A DNA stretch of 6,724 nucleotides from the NCBI GenBank assembly GCA_947177605.1, contig CAMWUX010000067.1, forward strand, positions 1-6,724, in the 5' to 3' direction. This DNA comes from an uncultured Porphyromonadaceae bacterium (GTDB taxonomy: Bacteria; Bacteroidota; Bacteroidia; Bacteroidales; Muribaculaceae). The notes under the pieces are model-generated. The model made no database searches. It was not told where the DNA came from and saw only the letters and a program-made list of their open reading frames with translations. Positions 1 to 4,815 of this stretch are shown piece by piece. The position numbers and the translations under genes were made by a program. Positions within the stretch are counted from its first letter, which is position 1, and each line of letters starts with the position of its first letter.

Positions 1-309
1 CTGTGCCCCCTGGGTATATCCGGCAGAGGATGCCGTGTCGGCGATGATGAGGTCGACACCGTCGGCGAATGCTTCCTTATCGTATGGAGTGGAGAGGGTA
101 TCTATACGGCATAGGTGGTCGTAGGCCACGAGGTAGCCGTAGAGACCGGTAAGTGAGTCGGCCACTTGCTTGGGGAAGGGTAGGTCGGCGTTAGATACGG
201 CATACTCCATGCGCTTTGGCTTGGCTGAATCCTCCGGCTTGCCGGAGCATCCGGCCGATATCAGAAGTATGGCCGAGAGGGTGAAGATATTGAGAAGTAT
301 CGATTTCAT
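1..309 (-). CDS. FKBP-family lipoprotein, N-terminal part only (cut by window edge)
   Basis: The reading frame is open from an ATG at 309 to the window edge, giving 103 residues with no stop. The first 21 residues form a lipoprotein signal peptide: Lys2, a hydrophobic core, then the lipobox S-A-G-Cys21. After a polar linker, residues 51-60 (D-S-L-T-G-L-Y-G-Y-L) and 80-91 (F-A-D-G-V-D-L...) match the start of the N-terminal helical domain of the neighbouring FKBP lipoproteins, which have D-S-L-S-Y-Y-W-G and F-L-A-G-like motifs at the same spacing. A following S-A-G-Y-T-Q-G-A resembles the start of their second helical unit. It starts 5 bases after the stop of the upstream gene, so it is very probably co-transcribed. 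The FKBP catalytic domain, if present, lies outside the window; whether this copy keeps the isomerase residues cannot be judged. Family assignment is inferred from the N-domain and context. Confidence 0.8.
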   Translation of the reverse strand, partial: MKSILLNIFTLSAILLISAGCSGKPEDSAKPKRMEYAVSNADLPFPKQVADSLTGLYGYLVAYDHLCRIDTLSTPYDKEAFADGVDLIIADTASSAGYTQGAQ

Positions 310-314
310 TTGCT

Positions 315-1235
315 TTACTTTTTGGGCGTTGACTGCAGAAGTTCGATGTCGGCGATGATGAGCCGGCCGGGCTGCACAGCGGCGAGAGCCGAGCGGATGC
401 CGGCGTTGGTGATGTAGAATACGTAGTGAGAGCCTACGGGCATCATCTCGATACCGTCGCGCAGGGCGCCTACCTGTACGTCGGCAAGCGGACCCTCCAC
501 CCAATCGTCGGTGTTGGAGTCGATCACGCTGCCGGAGAAGTCGCGCAGGGTGTAGCGGAAGCGGATCACGTCATGTTCGCCCGGCAGTGCTCCGTCGCCT
601 TCGCGGATCACACGGTAGCATAGTGTCGAGTCGACTACCTCGACAGTAGAATCGGATGCGAGAAGATTGTCGAGGAATTCAGCCGAGCGGGCCATATTCT
701 CGGTACGTATCTTCTTCATCATCTTATTCTGCTGGATGCGCTGCTGCTTCAGGCGGCCGAGTATGCGCGTCTGCGCGCGCTCCATCAGGCGGCGGTAGGC
801 GGCTTCGTTGCCGGCGGCCTCCACCGAGTCGGGGTGCTCACGCATCAGCGAGTTGCGGAACTGCTCATGCGCGCACCCGCGGTCTACTTCTATGCCGGAG
901 GCTTCAAGCAGGTCGAGTTGATTGGCCATAAGCAGACCGGTGGCGATACCCTGCATCAGTTCAGGCGATTCATGGTTGGCCAAGAATACGTTGGCGGCGC
1001 CGGTGAAGAAAGCGTCGATCGATATTTCTGCGGCAGCCGCGGAGTCGAGCTGGTCGTAGGCGTACGATGAACTCATACCGAGCTGACGCCCCCAGTAGTA
1101 CGACAGGGAGTCGTCGACGGTAACCATCCCGACCGTGTCGCAGCCGTAGGGATCGGCTTTTGAGCCGCCCGAGCAACTGCCCAACGCGCCGGAGGCTGCG
1201 AGGACTACTGCCGCAAGAATATGGGTTGATTTCAT
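315..1235 (-). CDS. FKBP-like lipoprotein, 306 aa, probably inactive as an isomerase
   Basis: The signal peptide has lipobox L-G-S-Cys21, so an envelope lipoprotein is predicted. An N-terminal helical domain (about 42-135) carries D-S-L-S-Y-Y-W-G at 42-49. A long basic, Gln-rich helix (about 145-185) leads to an FKBP_C-like domain (about 198-300). The fold aligns well with FklB around residues 221-240 (R-Y-T, S-G-S-V-I-D-S), so the family is clear. In FKBP12 numbering, Tyr26 and Asp37 are kept (Y228, D239). Phe36 is Ile238, Trp59 is Leu258, the Tyr82 loop is replaced by I-R-S, and Phe99 is Ala295. Binding without catalysis is the likeliest role; this is inference. The ATG at 1235 was chosen over an in-frame TTG at 1250 because it gives a clean signal peptide and lies 7 bases after the upstream stop. 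Three cysteines (32, 121, 206) besides the lipidated one could form a disulfide. Confidence 0.9.
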   Translation of the reverse strand: MKSTHILAAVVLAASGALGSCSGGSKADPYGCDTVGMVTVDDSLSYYWGRQLGMSSSYAYDQLDSAAAAEISIDAFFTGAANVFLANHESPELMQGIATGLLMANQLDLLEASGIEVDRGCAHEQFRNSLMREHPDSVEAAGNEAAYRRLMERAQTRILGRLKQQRIQQNKMMKKIRTENMARSAEFLDNLLASDSTVEVVDSTLCYRVIREGDGALPGEHDVIRFRYTLRDFSGSVIDSNTDDWVEGPLADVQVGALRDGIEMMPVGSHYVFYITNAGIRSALAAVQPGRLIIADIELLQSTPKK

Positions 1236-1242
1236 ATCAGTG

Positions 1243-2112
1243 TCAGTCAATGATTTCGAGTTGAACGATTACGAGCTCACCTGGGAGGACGGAGCCGTCG
1301 GAGGTGCCTTGATCACCGAAGGCGAGCGAAGCCGGGATGTAGAGAGTGGCGATAGTGCCGGCGGGGAGAGTGGTGAGCGCTTCGCCGAGGCCGGGCATGG
1401 CAGTCTGGCTGTTGACGGGCTGCGGCTGTCCTCCGGTAGAGAAGAGTTCCTTGCCGCTGAGCGATGTGGCGCTTACGATTGCGGGCACTACGGCACCGGG
1501 CTGAGCCACTTCGCCTGTGCCCTGTCTGGTCACTTCGTAGGTGAGACCGCTGGCGGTAACCTCGATAGAGGGGTTGGCCTTTCGCTTCTCGGTGAGGAAT
1601 TTTTCGGCGCGGATCTTATTTTCGTTGACCTTCTCGAGAGCGGCCTGCTCTACCATGGCCTGAGCGCGTGAGTCGAGGGCACTGACGGTGGCTATGTCGG
1701 CTTCTATCTGCTCGACACTCAGGGAATCGGCGGTGAGGCTTGCCTGCAACTGGGCGATGAAGAGCGAGGGATCTACGTCGATACCGGCCTGACGCATCCG
1801 GAGGGTCATCTGCGCGAGCTGAAGCGCCTGCGACAGGCCGGCGATGTAGGAGGTAGATACAGAATCGGCCGAAAGCAGGGTGTTGAGACCGGCGAGGAAG
1901 TCGGCGGAATTGAACTGAGCTTTCTGCTCGTCGGTCATGTGGGCGTACTCTTCGTGGAGCTGCGCGCCGGCTGTGCGACCCAGGTAGTAGGATATCGAGT
2001 CGCCGAATGTCGAGGGGGTCGCGGCGGGGTCGGCGGCGGGAGCCTTGTCGGAGGAGCAGGATGTTGCCAGCAGCATGGCCGGCAGCATGATGGCGGAGAT
2101 TACTTTTTTCAT
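1243..2112 (-). CDS. FKBP-like lipoprotein, 289 aa, degenerate active site
   Basis: The signal peptide ends in A-T-S-Cys19, followed by S-S-D-K, a short polar/acidic stretch of the kind that can send Bacteroidota lipoproteins to the cell surface. Helical N-domain: D-S-I-S-Y-Y-L-G at 38-45, F-L-A-G at 72-75, and a second unit from about 87 to 126. A charged linker helix (about 145-180) precedes an FKBP_C domain beginning T-A-S-G-L-T-Y-E-V (186-194). Against FKBP12 the pocket is largely lost: Tyr26 is Val213, Phe36 is Leu223, Asp37 is Phe224, Val55-Ile56 is A-M, Trp59 is Leu242, Tyr82 is Phe265 and Phe99 is Val283. The scaffold (L-Y-I-P, L-A-F-G, final V-I-V-Q-L-E-I) is intact, so the gene is under constraint rather than decaying. 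It starts 10 bases after the upstream FKBP stop. A chaperone-like binding role is inferred. Confidence 0.9.
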   Translation of the reverse strand: MKKVISAIMLPAMLLATSCSSDKAPAADPAATPSTFGDSISYYLGRTAGAQLHEEYAHMTDEQKAQFNSADFLAGLNTLLSADSVSTSYIAGLSQALQLAQMTLRMRQAGIDVDPSLFIAQLQASLTADSLSVEQIEADIATVSALDSRAQAMVEQAALEKVNENKIRAEKFLTEKRKANPSIEVTASGLTYEVTRQGTGEVAQPGAVVPAIVSATSLSGKELFSTGGQPQPVNSQTAMPGLGEALTTLPAGTIATLYIPASLAFGDQGTSDGSVLPGELVIVQLEIID

Positions 2113-2122
2113 GTCAGTGGAA

Positions 2123-3010
2123 TTATTCGGGAAGCAGTTCGACTACTTCGATGTCGAATACGAGGGTCTGGGCGGGACCGATCACGGGCGGGCCCTGCAT
2201 ACCGTAGGCGAGTTCCTGAGGTATGTAGAATACGTAGTGGGCGCCCTTGTTGAGCATCATGAGTGCTTCGGCGAAGCCTTTGATCACGCTTTCCGGACCG
2301 AGGCGCACGGGCTGGCCGGGCTCGGTGGCGTCGAACTGAGAGCCATCCACGAGGGAGCCTTTGTAGTAGATCAGTGCCTGCTGACGCGGGCCGATGGTGG
2401 GACCTTCGCCTTTCTTAATCACCTTGTAGGCCAAACCGGAGTCGGTGACTTTCACGCCGGGCACAGCCTTGATGCTGTCCATGAATGCCTTGCCGGCTGC
2501 GATGTTGGCCTGGGCGACATCCATAAACTGCTGCTGGGCCCGCTGCTGCTGTTGCTGCTGGGCGAGTTGCTGGCGCTCCATCACGGGCTGGATGAGAGCC
2601 TGCACGGCGCGCATATAGGTGTTGAGGGCTGTGGTGTCGGGGTTGTTGACCTGGGTGGCGAATGTGGTGTTGAAGAGCTCCATATTGCAGGGGAGACCCT
2701 GTACGCGGAGCTTGATAAGTTCGTCGCGCATGGCGGCGCCCATCTTGAGGCCGTCCATGTATCCGGTGTTGACGGTGTCGGCGAGCAGTGCCTGCGTCAC
2801 TCCGCGGAGAAATTCGGAGCGGTAGAGGTCGCGTTCGGCGTCGGTGATTTCGGGAGAGTTGTTGATGTTCTGTCCCATGATGGTGCCCTGTGTGTAGCCT
2901 ACATAATAGCCTACGGAGTCGGGCGTGTTGGTGGGCTTGAAGTCGGTTTTGGCCTGTGCCGAACTGCCGATGATGGCTAAGCCGGCCAGGAGGATGGAAA
3001 GTCTTTTCAT
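2123..3010 (-). CDS. Periplasmic FKBP-type peptidyl-prolyl cis-trans isomerase, 295 aa
   Basis: The product should catalyse cis-trans isomerisation of X-proline bonds in exported proteins. A signal peptide of about 20 residues ends in A-Q-A before K-T-D-F and has no lipobox cysteine, so a soluble periplasmic protein is predicted. The N-terminal helical domain (about 31-121) holds D-S-V-G-Y-Y-V-G and F-L-R-G motifs. A Gln-rich helix (147-161) follows, then the FKBP domain (about 188-292). The pocket is well kept: Y216, F226, D227, V242, I243, Y269 and F285 match FKBP12 Tyr26, Phe36, Asp37, Val55, Ile56, Tyr82 and Phe99; Trp59 is Phe246. The ATG at 3010 is preferred to a 30-residue upstream extension inside the sirtuin gene because it gives a canonical signal peptide and a 4-base ATGA overlap, which suggests translational coupling. 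Activity is likely but untested. Confidence 0.93.
   Translation of the reverse strand: MKRLSILLAGLAIIGSSAQAKTDFKPTNTPDSVGYYVGYTQGTIMGQNINNSPEITDAERDLYRSEFLRGVTQALLADTVNTGYMDGLKMGAAMRDELIKLRVQGLPCNMELFNTTFATQVNNPDTTALNTYMRAVQALIQPVMERQQLAQQQQQQRAQQQFMDVAQANIAAGKAFMDSIKAVPGVKVTDSGLAYKVIKKGEGPTIGPRQQALIYYKGSLVDGSQFDATEPGQPVRLGPESVIKGFAEALMMLNKGAHYVFYIPQELAYGMQGPPVIGPAQTLVFDIEVVELLPE
2528..2572 (-). repeat. CAG/CAA glutamine tract in the periplasmic FKBP
   Basis: Residues 147-161 of the periplasmic FKBP contain eleven glutamines, including six in a row, encoded mainly by CAG. The tract lies in the helix joining the N-domain to the FKBP domain, where related proteins have a Gln/Met/Glu-rich helix. 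Triplet repeats can change length, so this may be a variable linker. Confidence 0.7.
3007..3010 (-). promoter_or_regulatory. ATGA stop/start overlap, likely translational coupling
   Basis: On the minus strand the four bases ATGA contain both the ATG of the periplasmic FKBP gene (3010-3008) and the TGA of the sirtuin gene (3009-3007). Such overlaps usually let a terminating ribosome reinitiate, so the two proteins are expected to be made from one mRNA in linked amounts. The overlap is directly visible; the coupling is inferred. Confidence 0.8.
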
Positions 3011-3723
3011 TGGTTTTGAGATGATGTGACGGGTGAGGAAAGGATGGGGAAAAGCTGTGCCATGCCTTCGGTGGCAGTAGCAGGGATTACGGTGATCCAC
3101 GACGGTACAGGTGCCGGACGCGGGTCGATGTAGTATACCGGGATGCCGCGGCGGGCATAGTTGACGAGGCCGGCGGCGGGATACACGGCCATGCTGGTGC
3201 CGATGATCACGATGGCGTCGGCCTGCTCCACGATGGCTACCGCGGGCTCGTATTCAGGCACAGATTCCTGAAAGAATACGATGTGTGGGCGTACGGGGTC
3301 GCCGTATTCGTCGCGTGTGTCGGGCGTTGTGTCGAGATTGTCGGGGGTGAGGGTGTAGACGCGCTCGGGATGGGTGAGCGAGCGCACTTTCATCAGCTCG
3401 CCGTGGAGATGGAGCACTTCGGAGGATCCTCCGCGCTCATGAAGATTGTCGACATTCTGAGTGATTACCACGACGCGCCAGAATTGCTCGAGGCGGGCGA
3501 TGAGGCGATGGGCTTCGTTGGGCTCGACGGACATAAGTTCGTGACGGCGGGTGTTGTAGAACTGATGCACCAGAGACGGATTGCGTGCGAATCCGTCGGC
3601 GCTGGCTACGTCCATCACCGGGTATTTGTCCCAGAGACCGCCGCTGTCGCGGAAGGTGGATATGCCGCTCTCGGCGCTTACTCCGGCGCCGGTGAGCACT
3701 ACCAGAAGGGGGCGCTTTTCCAT
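3007..3723 (-). CDS. cobB: Sir2-family NAD-dependent protein deacylase (sirtuin, class III type), zinc-free
   Basis: Cytosolic enzyme of 238 residues expected to remove acyl groups from lysines using NAD+, producing nicotinamide and O-acyl-ADP-ribose. Motifs in order: G-A-G-V-S (12-16), T-F-R-D (23-26), T-Q-N-V-D-N-L-H (88-95), catalytic His107 in H-L-H-G-E, and G-T-S (175-177). Tyr56 and Arg59 in F-Y-N-T-R match the Y-x-x-R pair that lets E. coli CobB and SIRT5 accept succinyl and similar acidic acyl groups. There is no cysteine anywhere, so the usual four-cysteine zinc site is absent; I recall Bacteroidales homologues that also lack it. The usual V-W-F-G-E peptide-binding motif reads V-F-F-Q-E (149-153), an unusual Gly-to-Gln change. 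The gene sits inside an FKBP array and its stop overlaps the next gene's start. The symbol denotes family resemblance; the acyl preference is inferred. Confidence 0.92.
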   Translation of the reverse strand: MEKRPLLVVLTGAGVSAESGISTFRDSGGLWDKYPVMDVASADGFARNPSLVHQFYNTRRHELMSVEPNEAHRLIARLEQFWRVVVITQNVDNLHERGGSSEVLHLHGELMKVRSLTHPERVYTLTPDNLDTTPDTRDEYGDPVRPHIVFFQESVPEYEPAVAIVEQADAIVIIGTSMAVYPAAGLVNYARRGIPVYYIDPRPAPVPSWITVIPATATEGMAQLFPILSSPVTSSQNQ

Positions 3724-3828
3724 ATCGGGGAGAGTGATTGCTATATATTATTATATGTGAGTGTGCCGCACCGGGGCCGCGTATCCGGGCCTCGCTACGG
3801 CACATTCTATAGTGTTGCTTGCCGGCTA
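3724..3828 (-). other. 105-base intercistronic region upstream of the sirtuin gene
   Basis: This gap separates the stop of the 307-aa lipoprotein gene from the sirtuin start. It contains a GC-rich hairpin (3763-3803) followed on the transcribed side by an AT-rich stretch (about 3741-3757) that includes TATAAT at 3755-3750. I see no Bacteroidota-type TAnnTTTG minus-7 element. It is the longest non-coding stretch in the window and the best candidate for a transcript boundary or internal promoter, but no promoter can be named from sequence alone. Confidence 0.5.
3763..3803 (-). other. Strong intercistronic hairpin, no T-tract
   Basis: The 41 bases fold into a stem of 16 positions with 14 pairs (one of them G-T) and a 9-base loop: outer arm GTGCCG pairs with CGGCAC, and inner arm TAGCGAGGCC faces GGCCCCGGTG with two mismatches. 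It lies 25 bases after the upstream stop. No run of T follows on either strand, so it is not a standard intrinsic terminator. It may instead stabilise the upstream mRNA 3' end, mark a processing site, or act as a weak terminator. The pairing is seen; the role is not known. Confidence 0.6.
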
Positions 3829-4752
3829 TTAGTTAGCGGGCTCTGCTTCGCAGATCTCAAGTTCGAATATGAGGGTTTCGCCGGGTTCGATAGCCTGGTT
3901 GCCCTGAGTGCCGTATGCGAGGTCGGCAGGCATGTAGAGGACTACCTTGGAGCCTGCGGGGAAGGTGGTGAGTGCTTCGGAGAAGCCTTTCACTACACCG
4001 TTGACGGGGAATTTCACTGTTTCGCCGTTGGAGGAGTCGAACTGAGTGCCGTCGATGTGCTTGCCTACATACTTCACGGGTACGGGATCTTTAGCTTCCT
4101 TATCGGCAACGGCACCGTTGCCGAGGGTGATGACCTTGTAGCTAAGACCGCTTTCGGTGGTCTTGATGTCCTTATCGGTAGCCTTGAGGGAGTCGACATA
4201 CTGCTTGCCGCGGTTGTCGTTGGCGAGAGCTTTCTCTTCCATAGCCTTAACCTGAGCGGCCTGCATCTCCTGCTGGCGCTGCATCATGATGGTCTGGGCT
4301 TTACCCATGAGCATCTGAGCGTTGCCGTAGATGGAGGAGTGGATGGAGTCGGCGATGGAGTCGGTCTTGAATGCTGCGGAGAATGCCTTGAAGTATTCGT
4401 TGACGTCCATTTCCACGCCCATCTGAGCCTGGCTCATGAACTGCTGCTTGAGCTGGAGGGCGTAGGACATACCGAGGATATACGACTGGTTGGCGGTGTC
4501 GACGTCGAGCACGGTCTTCATACCGGCGAGGAATTTATCCTTGTCGAAGTTGGCCATGATTTCGGGGGGAAGCATACGACTGATGTTGGCGCCGAGATCG
4601 AGACCCTGTACGGTACCGCCGTAGTAGGCGAGGGAGTCGGAGAAGTTGGAGAGTCCGGAGGGATTGGCGAGGTCGCCGTTGGCAGCGTTCTTGCTGCAGG
4701 ATGCAGCTGCGATCATCACGGCAGCTGCGCCGAATAAGAGTAATTTTTTCAT
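3829..4752 (-). CDS. FKBP-type peptidyl-prolyl isomerase lipoprotein, 307 aa
   Basis: Envelope-anchored proline isomerase. The signal peptide ends in A-A-S-Cys19, followed by S-K-N-A. The helical N-domain has D-S-L-A-Y-Y-G-G (39-46), F-L-A-G (74-77) and a second unit S-Y-I-L-G-M-S (90-96) through about 128. A Met/Gln/Glu-rich linker helix (about 145-178) precedes the FKBP domain (about 198-302). All key pocket positions match an active enzyme: Y228, F238, D239, V253, V254, Y280 and F296 for FKBP12 Tyr26, Phe36, Asp37, Val55, Ile56, Tyr82 and Phe99, with Phe257 at the Trp59 site, a change tolerated in many FKBPs. Overall layout resembles E. coli FkpA and Legionella Mip, both dimeric with a V-shaped N-domain, but the N-domain here is longer. 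It is preceded by a 63-base AT-rich gap and may have its own promoter. Activity is inferred. Confidence 0.93.
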   Translation of the reverse strand: MKKLLLFGAAAVMIAAASCSKNAANGDLANPSGLSNFSDSLAYYGGTVQGLDLGANISRMLPPEIMANFDKDKFLAGMKTVLDVDTANQSYILGMSYALQLKQQFMSQAQMGVEMDVNEYFKAFSAAFKTDSIADSIHSSIYGNAQMLMGKAQTIMMQRQQEMQAAQVKAMEEKALANDNRGKQYVDSLKATDKDIKTTESGLSYKVITLGNGAVADKEAKDPVPVKYVGKHIDGTQFDSSNGETVKFPVNGVVKGFSEALTTFPAGSKVVLYMPADLAYGTQGNQAIEPGETLIFELEICEAEPAN

Positions 4753-4763
4753 TTTATAAAATG
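4750..4763. repeat. 14-base perfect palindrome covering a start codon
   Basis: The sequence CATTTTATAAAATG is its own reverse complement and includes the ATG (4752-4750, minus strand) of the 307-aa lipoprotein gene. It sits at the end of a 63-base AT-rich leader. It could be a protein-binding site that blocks initiation, or simply an A/T-rich leader that is symmetric by chance. The symmetry is certain; any role is speculative. Confidence 0.5.
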
Positions 4764-4815
4764 TGAGGTTGAATTTATTGTTTGTTCTGTATTTTTAGTG
4801 ATTAGCTGCGTATGA
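4753..4815 (-). other. 63-base AT-rich intercistronic leader
   Basis: The gap between the duplicated-domain FKBP gene and the 307-aa lipoprotein gene is markedly more AT-rich than its surroundings. Reading toward the downstream gene it has A-rich runs and ends in TTTTATAAA immediately before ATG, as is common in Bacteroidota leaders, which initiate without Shine-Dalgarno pairing. I found no TAnnTTTG minus-7 box and no terminator hairpin. It may carry an internal promoter. Confidence 0.4.

Noticed and set aside
1236..1250. TTG start at 1250 for the 306-aa lipoprotein
   Set aside because: It would overlap the upstream gene and add five polar, partly acidic residues before a clean lipoprotein signal; the ATG at 1235 fits better.
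2045..2980. Plus-strand open frame of 311 codons opposite the periplasmic FKBP
   Set aside because: Antisense to a gene with full FKBP motifs and a signal peptide; its Leu/His/Gly-rich translation includes leucine runs that mirror the glutamine tract. It is a shadow frame.
3011..3100. Thirty-residue N-terminal extension of the periplasmic FKBP
   Set aside because: It would lie wholly inside the sirtuin gene and bury the signal peptide; the internal ATG at 3010 gives a canonical signal sequence.
3750..3755. TATAAT on the minus strand upstream of the sirtuin
   Set aside because: Bacteroidota primary sigma factors use a TAnnTTTG minus-7 element; a lone TATAAT in an AT-rich run without a matching upstream element is not enough to call a promoter.
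3763..3803. Intrinsic terminator
   Set aside because: The stem is strong, but no T-tract follows on either strand, so it is listed only as a hairpin of unknown role.
3283..4737. Plus-strand open frame of 484 codons opposite the sirtuin and the 307-aa lipoprotein
   Set aside because: It lies antisense to two well-supported genes, spans their intergenic hairpin, has no recognisable domain, and has the Gly/Val/His-rich composition expected from reading GC-rich codons backwards.
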